A stretch of 64,000 nucleotides of DNA. It comes from Herbidospora daliensis (GTDB taxonomy: Bacteria > Actinomycetota > Actinomycetes > Streptosporangiales > Streptosporangiaceae). This document shows, one piece after another, positions 45,625-55,095 of the stretch (position 1 is the first letter of the stretch; every line of letters begins with the position of its first letter). The stretch lies in the NCBI RefSeq assembly GCF_001570585.1, contig NZ_BBXF01000003.1, positions 283,353 to 347,352 of the forward strand, written 5' to 3'. The notes below the pieces were generated by a model that did no database searches, was not told the DNA's origin, and saw only the letters and a list, made by a program, of their open reading frames with translations. A program made the translations under genes and the position numbers.

Positions 45625-47034
45625 ATGTCTGATCTGATCAGCGTCGACGAATGCGAGCAGCTCACCCCCGACCACGTCCACGACCTCTACCGCCGGCACG
45701 TCAACCGCAGCCAGGTGTCCCTGATGACCTCCTTCGGCTTCGGCCGTGAACTGGTCGAACGCGCCGAGGGCGCCTACCTCTGGACCCGGTCGGGACGGCG
45801 GATCCTCGACTTCACCGGGGGAGTCGGGGTGCTCAACCACGGCCACAACCACCCCCGGATCCTGGCCGCCCGAAAAAGGTTCCAGGAGCGGCAGCGGATG
45901 GAGGTGCACAAGACCTATTTCTCTCCGTACGTCGCCGCGCTCGGCCACAATCTCGCCCAGCTGCTCCCGGGCGACTTGAACATGTCCTTCTTTCCCAATT
46001 CGGGCGCCGAGGCGGTCGAGGGGGCGGTGAAACTGGCGTACAAGTACCACCGGGGGCGCCGGCACCGGATCCTGCGCGCCGACATCGCCTTCCACGGCAA
46101 GCTGCTCGGCTCGGGCAGCCTCACCGGGGCCCACCAGAACTTCACCTTCCCCGGCATCCCGGGCGTCGAGGTCTTCCCGTACGGCGACCTCGACGCCGTC
46201 AGGCGGCTGGCCGGGAAGGACGTCTACGCGATCCTGATCGAGCCGTTCAGCGCGTCCACCATGACGGCCTGCTCCGAGGAGTTCCTGCGCGGGCTGCGCG
46301 AGATCTGCGACGCCCACGACATCGTGCTCATCTTCGACGAGATCTACACGGGCTGGGGCAAGACCGGCAGCCTCTTCTACTTCATGCGCTACCCCGGCCT
46401 GGTGCCCGACGTCGTCACCACCTCGAAGTCGTTCGGCGGCGGCAAGTCGTCCATCTCCGCCTACATCGCCCGGGAGCCCGTCTTCAAGAAGGCGTACGAC
46501 AACCTCGGCGACTCCCTGATGAACAGCACCAGCACCACCTACTACGGGTTCGGCGAGGAGACCGCCACCGCGATCGAGGCGGTCAACATCGCCGTCGACG
46601 ACGACTACCCGGCCCGCGCCCGCGCGATCGAGCGGGTGCTCGCGCCCGGCCTCGACCGGATCAGGAAGACCTACCCCGACACGGTGGCCCGGGTCAGCGG
46701 GGCCGGCGCGCTCTACGGCGTCTTCCTCGACGGCGGCCCGAAGCTGCTCGACCGGGTGGCGAAGCTGGCCCCCGTCGGGCTGGCCCGCGACCCCAACTTC
46801 CGGGTCAAGCTCATCACCTGCGCCGTGATCGACGCCCTCTACCGCGACCACGGCGTCTACGCCTACTACACCCTCAACGGCGCGAACCCGCTGGTCGCCG
46901 CCCCGCCGCTGGTGGCGGAGCCGGCCGACGTGGAGTACTTCCTCGACAGCCTCGACCAGACCCTCGCCCAGGGGCTGCTCCGGCTGGTGACCCGATTCGT
47001 GAAGGAGAAGGTGGCGCCGCGATGGGGATCGTAG
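45625..47034 (+). CDS. Class III (PLP-dependent) aminotransferase
   Basis: 469 residues from ATG 45625, preceded by a weak AAGTGG; an in-frame ATG at 45601 adds eight residues. The fold-type I pattern is complete: GGVGVLNHGHNHP, FFPNSGAEAVEGAVKLA, LIFDEIYTG (Asp238 for the PLP ring nitrogen) and Lys268 in TSKSFGGG for the Schiff base. It transfers an amino group to an aldehyde or ketone; the substrate is unknown. It is the first gene of the ten-gene envelope operon and overlaps the epimerase gene by 13 bp, which suggests an amino-sugar or amino-alcohol precursor. A role in the polyketide pathway is the alternative. Confidence 0.9.
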   Translation: MSDLISVDECEQLTPDHVHDLYRRHVNRSQVSLMTSFGFGRELVERAEGAYLWTRSGRRILDFTGGVGVLNHGHNHPRILAARKRFQERQRMEVHKTYFSPYVAALGHNLAQLLPGDLNMSFFPNSGAEAVEGAVKLAYKYHRGRRHRILRADIAFHGKLLGSGSLTGAHQNFTFPGIPGVEVFPYGDLDAVRRLAGKDVYAILIEPFSASTMTACSEEFLRGLREICDAHDIVLIFDEIYTGWGKTGSLFYFMRYPGLVPDVVTTSKSFGGGKSSISAYIAREPVFKKAYDNLGDSLMNSTSTTYYGFGEETATAIEAVNIAVDDDYPARARAIERVLAPGLDRIRKTYPDTVARVSGAGALYGVFLDGGPKLLDRVAKLAPVGLARDPNFRVKLITCAVIDALYRDHGVYAYYTLNGANPLVAAPPLVAEPADVEYFLDSLDQTLAQGLLRLVTRFVKEKVAPRWGS

Positions 47035-48026
47035 TCACGGGCAGCGCGGGCATGCTGGGCTCGACCCTGCTCCGCCGCCTCCACGAGACCGGCCGACCCG
47101 CCTCGGGCGTCGACCTCAACCCGGCCGACGGCGTGGCCGCCGACATCCGCGACACCGCCCGGATGACCCGGTTGTTCGACGGGGCCGACGCCGTCGTCCA
47201 CACCGCATCGGCGCTGCCCAGCTACCCCGACGCCGAGATCCACAGCGTCATCGTCGAGGGCACCCGCAGCGTGCTGACCGCCGCGCGCGACGCGGGCGTG
47301 CCCCGGGTGGTGCACATCTCCTCCACCGCCGTGTACGGCCTGCCGAAGCTGGTCCCCACCCCGGAGGACCATCCCCGCGAACCCGTCGACCCCTACAGCC
47401 GGGCCAAGACCGCCGCAGAGGAGGTCGCGGAGAAGTTCCGGGCCGACGGAATGTGCGTGCCGATCATCCGGCCGAAGACCTTCCTCGGCCCGGGACGGAT
47501 GGGCCTGTTCGCGATGCTCTTCGAGTGGGCCGAGGAGGGCCATGGCTTCCCCATCCTCGGCAGGGGCGGGGCGCGCATCCAGATGCTCGCGATCGACGAC
47601 CTCGTCGACGCGATCCTGCTGGTCCTCGACGCGCCCGCCGACGTCGCGGGCGACACCTACAACATCGCCGCCGCCGAGTTCGCCACCCTGCGCGAGGACT
47701 TCCAGGCCGTGCTCGACGCCGCCGGGCACGGCCGTCGCGTGCGGTCGGTCCCGGCCGGTCCCGCGCTCGCGGTGCTGCGCCTGCTCGGCCGCACCGGCCT
47801 GTCCCCGGTGTACGACCGGCTGCTCTACAAGCTGCTCGACGACTCCTACGTCGACATCGCCAAGGCGCGCGACCGGCTCGGCTTCGCGCCGCGCCACGCC
47901 AACCGCGACGCCATCCTCGACGCCTACGCGTGGTGGCGGGAGAACGCGCGGGGCCAGAGCGCCGGGCGCACCAGCCGCGACGCCTGGCGGCAGGGCGCGT
48001 TGTCCTTCGTCAAGTTCCTCTTCTGA
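47022..48026 (+). CDS. NAD-dependent epimerase/dehydratase (extended SDR)
   Basis: 334 residues. The Rossmann motif TGSAGMLG is at 6-13, with the acidic residue of DLNPAD after strand 2, and the catalytic YSRAK motif is at 125-129 (Tyr125, Lys129) with Ser100/Ser101 upstream. This is the family of nucleotide-sugar epimerases and of sterol/prenol-type dehydrogenases; the substrate is not shown. It overlaps the aminotransferase gene and is followed 17 bp later by the UbiA-like gene, so oxidation or epimerisation of a sugar on a lipid carrier before amination is a reasonable guess. Confidence 0.88.
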   Translation: MGIVVTGSAGMLGSTLLRRLHETGRPASGVDLNPADGVAADIRDTARMTRLFDGADAVVHTASALPSYPDAEIHSVIVEGTRSVLTAARDAGVPRVVHISSTAVYGLPKLVPTPEDHPREPVDPYSRAKTAAEEVAEKFRADGMCVPIIRPKTFLGPGRMGLFAMLFEWAEEGHGFPILGRGGARIQMLAIDDLVDAILLVLDAPADVAGDTYNIAAAEFATLREDFQAVLDAAGHGRRVRSVPAGPALAVLRLLGRTGLSPVYDRLLYKLLDDSYVDIAKARDRLGFAPRHANRDAILDAYAWWRENARGQSAGRTSRDAWRQGALSFVKFLF

Positions 48027-48043
48027 CGGCGGGGAGACGCCAC

Positions 48044-48985
48044 ATGGGTGTCATCGAGGCGGATCTCGCCGCCCGCGCGCGGCCGGGCCGGATCGGCGAT
48101 CTGGTCACGCTGCTGCGGCCGCTGCACAGCGTCAAGAGCCTGCTGCTGGTGCCGCTGCCCCTGCTGGACGCCGGCCACTGGACCCTCACCGCGCTCGCCC
48201 AGGTCGCGTGGGCGGTCGCCGGGTTCGTGCTGGCCGGGGCCTGCGTCTACGTGGGCAACGACCTGGCCGACCGGCACCGCGACCGGCTGCATCCCGTCAA
48301 ACGGCACCGGCCGATCGCCGCCGGGCGGATCTCGGTGCGGGCCGCCCACCTCTACCGGACCCTGCTCGTCGTGCTGCTCGCGCTGATCGTCGCCGTGGGG
48401 CCCGGCCGGCCCTACTGGCCGCTGCTGGCCTACCTGGCCCTCAACGTGGCCTACAGCCGGTCGCTCAAGCACGTGCCGCTGGTCGACGTCGGCGCGGTCG
48501 CGCTGGGGTTCGCGCTGCGGGTCGTGCAGGGGTACGCCGCCATCGGCGCGCCGATCTCCGGATGGCTGGTGGTGACGGTGTTCGCGCTGTCGCTGCTGCT
48601 CATCGTCGGCAAACGCCGCCGGGAACTGCTCGACAGCGGCCCCGACCACCGGCCGGCGCTGCGCGGCTACTCGGTCGAGCTGACCGGCCACCTGCTCCAG
48701 TTCGCCGCCGTCCTGTCGGCCGTCGCCGGGCTGGTGTACGTGCGGACCGAGGCGCCGCTCGGGCCCTACGGGCCGGGGGCGCTGGTGCTGGCCACCCCGT
48801 TCGTGCTGTTCGCCCTGTTCCGCTACCTGCAGGTGGTGCTCGTCGACGGCGGGGGAGGCGACCCGGTGCGCGGCCTGCTCGGCGACCGGGGGCTCGCGGT
48901 CACGGCGCTGGGGCTGGCCATCGTGCTCGGGACCGCCTTCGTCCTGGCCCGCAACCCCGCCCTGGCCGACGTCCTGGTGCGGTGA
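48044..48985 (+). CDS. UbiA-family prenyltransferase, decaprenyl-phosphate phosphoribosyltransferase-like
   Basis: 313 residues with about nine membrane segments. The first aspartate motif is NDLADRHRDR (Asn72, Asp73, Asp76, Asp80). The second region reads YSRSLKHVPLVDV, and KRRRELL follows later, resembling the DPPR synthases of mycobacterial arabinan synthesis more than quinone-type UbiA proteins. DPPR synthase moves 5-phosphoribose from PRPP to decaprenyl phosphate. The reaction here could be the same or a variant. GGGGAGA precedes the ATG. The other genes of the mycobacterial pathway (DprE1/DprE2) are not in the window; the SDR next door could act instead. Confidence 0.85.
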   Translation: MGVIEADLAARARPGRIGDLVTLLRPLHSVKSLLLVPLPLLDAGHWTLTALAQVAWAVAGFVLAGACVYVGNDLADRHRDRLHPVKRHRPIAAGRISVRAAHLYRTLLVVLLALIVAVGPGRPYWPLLAYLALNVAYSRSLKHVPLVDVGAVALGFALRVVQGYAAIGAPISGWLVVTVFALSLLLIVGKRRRELLDSGPDHRPALRGYSVELTGHLLQFAAVLSAVAGLVYVRTEAPLGPYGPGALVLATPFVLFALFRYLQVVLVDGGGGDPVRGLLGDRGLAVTALGLAIVLGTAFVLARNPALADVLVR

Positions 48986-48995
48986 AGGAGACCCG

Positions 48996-49946
48996 ATGAC
49001 CCTCGTGTCGATCGTCATCCCGGCCTACAACGCCGCCAAGACCCTCCGGCTCTGCCTGGCCTCGGCGCTGGCCCAGACCCACCGTCCCCTCGAAGTCATC
49101 GTCGTCGACGACGCCAGCACCGACGGCACCCCCGAGACAGCCGCCGAATACCCGTGCGTGGTGGTCCGGCAGCCGTACAACCAGGGGGTGTCGGCGGCCC
49201 GCAACAGCGGGGCCGCGCGGGCCCGCGGCGAGGTGCTGTTCTTCCTCGACTCCGATGTCGCCCTCGCGCCCGACGCGGTTGCCGCCGCCGTGCGCCTGCT
49301 CGCCGCCGACCCCGGCTGCGGCTGCGTCTACGGGGTGTACGACCGGGAGCCGCTCATCGACGACGGCCCCGTCGAGGTCTACCGCACCCTCCACCTGCAC
49401 CACGCGCTCAGCCGGGGGGCGGGCCCGACGGCGACGGCGGTCTTCGCCCTCGCCGCCCTGCCCCGGACGGTGTTCGAGCAGGTCGGCCCGTTCGACGTCA
49501 CCCTGCGCGCGGCCGAGGACGACGAGTACAGCGAACGGCTGCTGGCCGGGCACCGCATCCGCCTGTCGGGCGCGATCACCGGCCGGCACGACGAGGCCGA
49601 CCGGCTGCTGCCGCTGCTCGCCGAGCAGTTCCGGCGGGCGCGGCTGCTGCGCCGGTCGGCCCGCAACCGCCTGCGCAAGGACGCGCTCGTGGTCAACCGC
49701 GTGAGCGGCGTCGCCGCCGCCGCGCTCACCCTCGCCACCCTCCCGCTCGGCCCGTTCGTCCCGGCGCTGCCGGTGCTCTTCCTGCTGGCGTTCGCGGCGG
49801 CCGATCCGCCGCTGGCCCGGTTCGTCTGGCGCGAGCGCGGGCCCGCCTTCCTCCTCTACTTCGTCGCGGTGCACTTCCTCGTCCACACGGCCCTGCTCGC
49901 CGGGGCGGCGGCCGGATGGCTCCCCAGAAAGGCCGGTGACTCATGA
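48996..49946 (+). CDS. Family 2 glycosyltransferase with C-terminal membrane segments
   Basis: 316 residues. The N-terminal 220 residues are a GT-A domain: VSIVIPAYNAAKTL start, VVDDASTDGT, then FFLDSDVAL with the metal-binding DSD. The last 90 residues carry two to three hydrophobic helices that tie it to the inner membrane. AAGGAG precedes the ATG. The stop overlaps the next gene (ATGA). It is one of three paralogues in this operon. Confidence 0.9.
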   Translation: MTLVSIVIPAYNAAKTLRLCLASALAQTHRPLEVIVVDDASTDGTPETAAEYPCVVVRQPYNQGVSAARNSGAARARGEVLFFLDSDVALAPDAVAAAVRLLAADPGCGCVYGVYDREPLIDDGPVEVYRTLHLHHALSRGAGPTATAVFALAALPRTVFEQVGPFDVTLRAAEDDEYSERLLAGHRIRLSGAITGRHDEADRLLPLLAEQFRRARLLRRSARNRLRKDALVVNRVSGVAAAALTLATLPLGPFVPALPVLFLLAFAAADPPLARFVWRERGPAFLLYFVAVHFLVHTALLAGAAAGWLPRKAGDS

Positions 49947-50950
49947 GACCGCTGGTCTCCGTGATCATCCCCAACTACAACTACGGCTACGTGCTCGGCC
50001 AGTGCCTGGAGGCGGTCCGCGCGCAGACCTACCCGAACGTCGAGATCGTCCTGGTGGACGACTGCAGCACCGACGACAGCGTGGCCGTCGCCCGCGCCAT
50101 GGGCGTCGAACCGCTCAGCACCCCCCGCAACGGCGGCGTGTGCGTCGCCCGCAACCTCGGCGTCGAGCACGCCCGGGGCGAGATCCTGTTCTTCCTCGAC
50201 TCCGACGTCGCCCTCGCCCCCGACGCCGTCGCCGAGGCGGTCGCGATGCTAGCGGCCGACCCCGCGATCGGCGCGGTCAGCGGCAACTACGAGGCGATCC
50301 CGCTCAACCGGGTCAGCCTGGTCCGCGAATACCGCAACCTCTACCGCCACTACTGGTATCTGGTCGCCGAGGGCCCGATCACCGGCTTCCTGCCGGTCGC
50401 CATCATCGCCTTCCCGGCCCGCGTCTGGGCCGAGGTCGGGCCGTGGACCGACGCGCTCAAGCAGTCGGAGGGCGCCGACGTCGGCGAACGCCTCGCCGAC
50501 CGCGGCTACACGGTGGTGCTCACCTCGGCCGTGCGCGGCCGCCACGACGACGACGCCGAGGTGCGCACCGCGCTCTGGAAGGTCTTCACCCGCACCCGCA
50601 TGCACGTGCCGTTCTTCCTGCAACGCCGCTACGCCGCCGGCGTCGTCGGCTCGCCCGAGTCGGGCGCGAGCCTGGCCGCCGCGCTGGCCGCCGCCACCCT
50701 GCCGGTCCCCCTGCTGACCGGCCTGCCCTGGACGGCCGCGCTGCCCGTCCTGCTGCTGCTGTCGTGGTTCTGGATCGACCGCCGCATGTACCGGTTCGTG
50801 CTGAGCAGCCGCGGCGCCGCCTTCACGCTCTACTTCGCCGCGATGCACTTCCTGATCAACCTCACCATCGCCGCCGGGGCGGGTGCCGGCATCCTCCAGT
50901 GGCTGACCTCCCGCTCCTTCCGCCGCCTCTACACGCGGGTGCCCGCGTGA
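49943..50950 (+). CDS. Family 2 glycosyltransferase with C-terminal membrane segments
   Basis: 335 residues, paralogue of the preceding gene. The GT-A motifs are VSVIIPNYNYGYVL, VDDCSTDDS and FFLDSDVAL, and the acceptor region has RGRHDDDAEVRT. The C-terminal 100 residues hold two to three membrane helices and end with LQWLTSRSFRRLY, a tail nearly repeated in the third paralogue at 54.1-55.1 kb. Start and stop overlap both neighbours (ATGA and GTGA), so a fixed stoichiometry with the flippase-like protein is likely. Donor and acceptor are unknown; a polyprenyl-linked intermediate is expected from the context. Confidence 0.9.
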   Translation: MRPLVSVIIPNYNYGYVLGQCLEAVRAQTYPNVEIVLVDDCSTDDSVAVARAMGVEPLSTPRNGGVCVARNLGVEHARGEILFFLDSDVALAPDAVAEAVAMLAADPAIGAVSGNYEAIPLNRVSLVREYRNLYRHYWYLVAEGPITGFLPVAIIAFPARVWAEVGPWTDALKQSEGADVGERLADRGYTVVLTSAVRGRHDDDAEVRTALWKVFTRTRMHVPFFLQRRYAAGVVGSPESGASLAAALAAATLPVPLLTGLPWTAALPVLLLLSWFWIDRRMYRFVLSSRGAAFTLYFAAMHFLINLTIAAGAGAGILQWLTSRSFRRLYTRVPA

Positions 50951-51873
50951 AGCGGGTGCTGCGCTGGACCGCCGTCGTGCTCGTGCTCGCCTTCCTCGGC
51001 TGGCAGCTGTGGCGGGTGCGGCACGGCGTCGGCGACAGCCTGCGCCAGGTCGGCTGGTCGACCTCGATCCTGGCCGCCGTGCTCGCGGCGGTCGGCGGGC
51101 TGCCCGGGTTCTTCGCGTGGCGGCTGCTGCTCGCCGGGCTCGGCACCCGGCTCACGCTGCCGGTCGCCGCCCGCGTCTTCTTCCTGGCCGGGATCACCCG
51201 GTACCTGCCCGGCGGGGTCTGGCCGGCGGTCGCGCACGCGGCGATGGCCCGTCCGCTCGGCGCGCCGCCCGCCCGGCTGGCCGGGGCGTTCGTGGCCACG
51301 CAGGGGCTCGGGGTGGTGTCCGGGCTGCTGGTGGGGCTGATCGCACTGCCGTGGCTGGTGGCCGCCGAGCCGATCTGGTGGGCGCTGCTGCCGCTCCTGG
51401 GCGCCTCGCTCATCCCCCTGGTGGCCCCCCGGCTGCTGGAACGGCTGCTCGGCGTGGCCCAGCGGGTGCTGCGCCGGGGCGGGGGAGAACCGGTGACCCT
51501 GCCGGGGCGGCGCACGCTGCTCACCGTCACCGGGCTGCTGTCCGTCGGCTGGCTGATCAGCGGGCTGCACGTCGGCGTGCTCGCCGTCGCGCTCGGGGCC
51601 TCGCCCGCCGGGGCGCTGTCGGTGGGGATCGGCGGGTTCGCGCTCTCCACCGTGGCCGGGATCTTCACGCTCGTCATGCCGTCGGGGCTCGGCCCGCGCG
51701 AGGTCGTGCTCGGGCTCACCCTCGCCACCCTGCTGACCGGGCCCGCGCTGATCACCCTGGTCGCGCTGAGCCGGGTGCTGATCACCGTCGTCGACCTCAT
51801 CTCGACCGCCGTCGTCCTGGCGGCGCTGTCCCGGACCCGTATCGCCCCTCTCGCCGAAGGAGTGTCGTCATGA
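50947..51873 (+). CDS. Polytopic membrane protein of the LPG-synthase transmembrane (flippase-like) family
   Basis: 308 residues from a GTG overlapping the previous stop. About eight membrane helices and the conserved features of the family (AGITRYLPGGVWP, then FTLVMPSGLGPREVVLGL) match the membrane domain found in lysylphosphatidylglycerol synthase and in stand-alone flippase-like proteins of envelope gene clusters. The soluble aminoacyl-transfer domain is absent. In this operon it could move a lipid-linked glycan across the membrane; this is inferred from family and context. Its end overlaps the methyltransferase start (ATGA). Confidence 0.85.
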   Translation: MKRVLRWTAVVLVLAFLGWQLWRVRHGVGDSLRQVGWSTSILAAVLAAVGGLPGFFAWRLLLAGLGTRLTLPVAARVFFLAGITRYLPGGVWPAVAHAAMARPLGAPPARLAGAFVATQGLGVVSGLLVGLIALPWLVAAEPIWWALLPLLGASLIPLVAPRLLERLLGVAQRVLRRGGGEPVTLPGRRTLLTVTGLLSVGWLISGLHVGVLAVALGASPAGALSVGIGGFALSTVAGIFTLVMPSGLGPREVVLGLTLATLLTGPALITLVALSRVLITVVDLISTAVVLAALSRTRIAPLAEGVSS

Positions 51874-52835
51874 CGTCTCAGCTCAAGCACCTTTCCCGGC
51901 AGGTGCCGGCCGGGCCGGTGTCGGGGGCGCTGCTGCGGATGATCAGCGCCGTGCCGTTCGCCGACCGGCCGTTCGCCTGGCTCGAACGGCACCCGGGGGT
52001 GCACGGGGTGGTGCTGTCGGCGTTCGGGCTGCGCCGCCCGATCTTCATCGACCACCCGATCGACCCCGAGCCCCGGTTCGGCCACGGCCGCCCCGCGCAC
52101 GCCGAGCTGACCGCCCTCATCGAGCGGGGCCGCGACCGCTACGCCGACCGGCTGACCCGCTTCCGAGACCTCGCCCCCGCGCTGGCCGGCATCCCGGTCC
52201 GCGACCGGCCGTCCGGCACCACGCCGTACTGGGACAACGGCTGGTTGCCGCCGCTCGACGCGCTCGGCCTCTACGGCCTGCTCGCCGAGACCGACCCGCG
52301 CCGCTACGTGGAGATCGGCTCCGGCAACTCGACGAAGTTCGCCCGCCGCGCCATCGCCGACCACGGCCTGCGCACCCGCATCACGTCGATCGACCCGGCC
52401 CCCCGCGCGAACGTCGACGCCCTGTGCGACGTGGTGGTGCGCAGCCCGCTCGAACGCGCCGACCTGTCGGTCTTCACCGGCCTCGAACCGGGCGACGTCG
52501 TCTTCCTCGACGGCTCCCACCGGGTGCTGATGGGCTCCGACGTGACGGTGTTCTTCTTCGAGGTGCTGCCGCTGCTGCCGCCCGGCGTGCTGGTGCACCT
52601 GCACGACATCATGCTGCCCTTCGACTACCCGCCCGAGTGGCGCTGGCGGCACTACTCGGAGCAGTACCTGCTGGCCGCCTTCCTCCTCGGCGACCCCGGC
52701 CGTCACGAGATCGAGCTGCCCAGCGCGTTCGTCCAGCACGACCCGGAACTGCGCGGGCTGCTGCGCCCGCTGTGGGAACGGCTCGGCGTCACCCAGCACT
52801 ACCTGCCCGCGTCGTTCTGGTTCCGGCGGACGTGA
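51870..52835 (+). CDS. Class I SAM-dependent methyltransferase-like protein
   Basis: 321 residues. After a 150-residue N-terminal region, the Rossmann motif I reads YVEIGSGNSTKF, followed by TSIDPAPRANVD and VVFLDGSHRV with HLHDI downstream, the pattern of the Methyltransf_24/CmcI-like group that acts on small molecules or sugars. AAGGAG lies 7 bp before the ATG. It is embedded in the operon through 4-bp and 1-bp overlaps. It might methylate the glycan or its lipid carrier. It is too distant from the FkbH cassette (33 kb) to be assumed the missing FkbG-type O-methyltransferase. Confidence 0.82.
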   Translation: MTSQLKHLSRQVPAGPVSGALLRMISAVPFADRPFAWLERHPGVHGVVLSAFGLRRPIFIDHPIDPEPRFGHGRPAHAELTALIERGRDRYADRLTRFRDLAPALAGIPVRDRPSGTTPYWDNGWLPPLDALGLYGLLAETDPRRYVEIGSGNSTKFARRAIADHGLRTRITSIDPAPRANVDALCDVVVRSPLERADLSVFTGLEPGDVVFLDGSHRVLMGSDVTVFFFEVLPLLPPGVLVHLHDIMLPFDYPPEWRWRHYSEQYLLAAFLLGDPGRHEIELPSAFVQHDPELRGLLRPLWERLGVTQHYLPASFWFRRT

Positions 52836-54073
52836 TGCTCGACTCGGCGGAGCGCCGGGAGGCCCCTGAGAAGGGCGGTCCCGGCGCGGTCCGGACCCTC
52901 CGGTGGGCGGCCGTCGCCGTGCCGGTGGCCTGGCTGGCGGTCACCGTCGTCAACTGGCTGAGCGGGGACTTCTGGTGGTGGGGCGGCGCGGCGCCGCTGG
53001 TGGTGTTCTTCGCCGTCCCGCTGCTGGTCGTCGCGGCCGTGCCGATGCTGACGCTGCGGCGGCGGGTGCCGTCGCGGCGCGACCGGGCGCTGGTCAGCCT
53101 GGCGGCGGCCGCGCTGGTGCTCATCGCGGCGCGCCTGGTGCTGAGCGGCCGGACCTGGCTCTGGGTCGTGCCCGACCTGGTGATCCCGCCCGTCCTGTTC
53201 CTGCTGGTCCCGGCGGTCCTGCTGCTGGCCGTGCCGCTGGCGGGCAGGACCCGGTGGTGGACGGCCGCCCTCGCCGCCGCGGCCCTGGCACTGGGCGCGA
53301 CCCAGGCCGGGATTCACGTCGGCGCGGCCGGCGGCCCGGCCCCGCCGGGCGCGGTGAAGATCGTCTCCTGGGACGCCTACTGCTGGGACACCGACGACGA
53401 CCCCGACCGGTTCCTGCGCTACCTCAAGCAGTGGCGGGCCGACGTCTACCTGCTCCAGGAGCACTCGGGCTGCGGCCCGGGCGCGCCCACCCCCATCGAC
53501 GACGCCGACCGGCTGCGCCGCGAGTTCCCCGGCCACCACATCGCCACCCTCGACGGCCTCCTCACCGTCTCGCGCTTCCCGGTGGCCGGGCAGGCGGCGG
53601 TGGGGGAGGCGGTCAACCCGTACGCGCCGAGCTGGCGGCACGCCGCGCTGCGCACCGACCTCGCCATCGGCGGGCGCACCGTCTCGGTCTACAACGTGCA
53701 CCTGTTCGACATGCTCTACCTGAGCGCCAGCCCGCTGTCCCCGCGCTTCTACGAGGCCATCGCGACCCTCGACACCGCCCGCAAGAAGCAGTTCGACGCG
53801 CTGGCCGCCGACCTCGCCGCCAACCCGAACCCGGTCGTGGCCTCCGGCAACCTCAACACCCTGCCCGGCATGGGACACCTGCGCGCCCTCGACGGCCTGA
53901 CGGCCGCGCAGGGCCCGCTCCTCCCGGCGTCCCTGTCGTTCGCCGGGTTGCGCCTGTGGCGCATGGACTGGACCTTCACCTCCCCGGAGCTGGCCGTCCA
54001 CGGCTACGACCTGCACTCCCCGGACGGCCTGTCCACCCACCACCTGCAAGAGCTGTTCGTCTCGGAGGCGTGA
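52835..54073 (+). CDS. Membrane-anchored EEP-family protein with degraded catalytic site
   Basis: 412 residues; the ATG overlaps the previous stop by one base (TGATG). Residues 20-160 contain about five membrane helices. Residues 172-412 are an endonuclease/exonuclease/phosphatase domain. The metal-binding Glu209 (LLQEH), Asn287/His289 (YNVHL) and Asp378 (MDWT) remain. The first Asn of the fold is Asp180 (SWDAYC), the GDFN motif is GNLN (338-341), and the SDH motif is STH (400-402), so the catalytic Asp and its partners are missing. The paralogue 1 kb downstream has the intact motifs. A pseudoenzyme that binds rather than cleaves a phosphate ester is the best reading. Confidence 0.85.
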   Translation: MLDSAERREAPEKGGPGAVRTLRWAAVAVPVAWLAVTVVNWLSGDFWWWGGAAPLVVFFAVPLLVVAAVPMLTLRRRVPSRRDRALVSLAAAALVLIAARLVLSGRTWLWVVPDLVIPPVLFLLVPAVLLLAVPLAGRTRWWTAALAAAALALGATQAGIHVGAAGGPAPPGAVKIVSWDAYCWDTDDDPDRFLRYLKQWRADVYLLQEHSGCGPGAPTPIDDADRLRREFPGHHIATLDGLLTVSRFPVAGQAAVGEAVNPYAPSWRHAALRTDLAIGGRTVSVYNVHLFDMLYLSASPLSPRFYEAIATLDTARKKQFDALAADLAANPNPVVASGNLNTLPGMGHLRALDGLTAAQGPLLPASLSFAGLRLWRMDWTFTSPELAVHGYDLHSPDGLSTHHLQELFVSEA

Positions 54074-54078
54074 CACCG

Positions 54079-55095
54079 ATGGAAGCCCCCCTGGTCACCG
54101 TGATCGTGCCGACCTACAACCACGCCCGGTTCCTCCCGCTGGTCCTGGCGGCGATCCGGGATCAGACCCACACGCCGCTGGAGGTCGTCGTCGTGGACGA
54201 CTGCAGCACCGACGGCTCGGCCGGCGTCGCCGCGTCGGCGGGCGTGCCGGTGCTGCGCACCCCCGGCAACAGCGGCCCCGCCGTCGCCAGGAACCTGGGC
54301 GCGGCGCACGCGAACGGGGAGATCCTCTTCTTCGTCGACTCCGACGTCGCCCTGGCCCCCGACGCGGTCGCCACCGCCGTGGCGATGCTGGCGGCCGACC
54401 CGGCGCTCGGCGCGGTCTGCGGCATCGAGGACCCCGACCCGCTGATCCGCTCGACCCGCGTCGAGGACTACCGCGCCCACCAGCACCACTACTGGTCGAT
54501 CGCGTCGGAGGGCGAGGTGTCGTTCCTGTGGTCGGCGATGTTCGCCATCCGCGCCTCGGTGTTCCGCGAGACCGGCCCGTTCAACCCCGATCTGCGCCAC
54601 ACCGAGGAGGTCGACTACGGGCGTCGTCTCAGCGATCATTACCGGGTGCGGATCACGCGCGCCGTCCGCGGCCGGATGGGCCACGACCGCGAACTCCCGA
54701 CCCTGCTGCGCAAGCTGTTCCAGCGCGGCCGCATGCGCGTCCCCCTCTACGCCCGCCGCCGCCGCTTCGCCCAGGGCTACGAGACCCCCGCGCGGGCGCT
54801 GGCGTCACTGGCGTCGGCGCTCGCGGTGCTCACCCTCCCCGCGCCGTTCCTGCTGGGCCCGTGGTGGGCGGCGCTCCCGGCCGCGTTCCTGGCCGCCTGG
54901 GCGCTCGGCGACGCGGGCATGTTCCGGTTCGTCTTCGCCCGCAAGTGCCCGCTGTTCGGCGCCTACTTCGTCGCCGTCCACTTCGTGGTCGGCCTCGCCA
55001 TCCTCGCGGGCGTCGCGGCCGGCGCCCTCCAGTGGCTGGCGTCCCCTTCCTTCCGGCGCCTGTACGACGCCCGCACCCCCGAGCCGGCCCGTTGA
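54079..55095 (+). CDS. Family 2 glycosyltransferase with C-terminal membrane segments
   Basis: 338 residues, third GT2 paralogue of the operon. Motifs: VTVIVPTYNHARFL, VVDDCSTDGS, FFVDSDVAL (metal-binding DSD), then TEEVDYGRRL in the acceptor region. Two to three membrane helices occupy the C-terminal 100 residues, ending in LQWLASPSFRRLY like the second paralogue. It lies 5 bp after one EEP gene and overlaps the next by TTGA, so the order EEP-GT2-EEP looks like a partial duplication of a GT2-EEP pair. Confidence 0.9.
   Translation: MEAPLVTVIVPTYNHARFLPLVLAAIRDQTHTPLEVVVVDDCSTDGSAGVAASAGVPVLRTPGNSGPAVARNLGAAHANGEILFFVDSDVALAPDAVATAVAMLAADPALGAVCGIEDPDPLIRSTRVEDYRAHQHHYWSIASEGEVSFLWSAMFAIRASVFRETGPFNPDLRHTEEVDYGRRLSDHYRVRITRAVRGRMGHDRELPTLLRKLFQRGRMRVPLYARRRRFAQGYETPARALASLASALAVLTLPAPFLLGPWWAALPAAFLAAWALGDAGMFRFVFARKCPLFGAYFVAVHFVVGLAILAGVAAGALQWLASPSFRRLYDARTPEPAR

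Noticed and set aside
51870-52835. Methyltransferase as the missing FkbG of the methoxymalonyl pathway
   Set aside because: It is 33 kb away in a different operon and of the Methyltransf_24/CmcI-like type; nothing ties it to the extender cassette.
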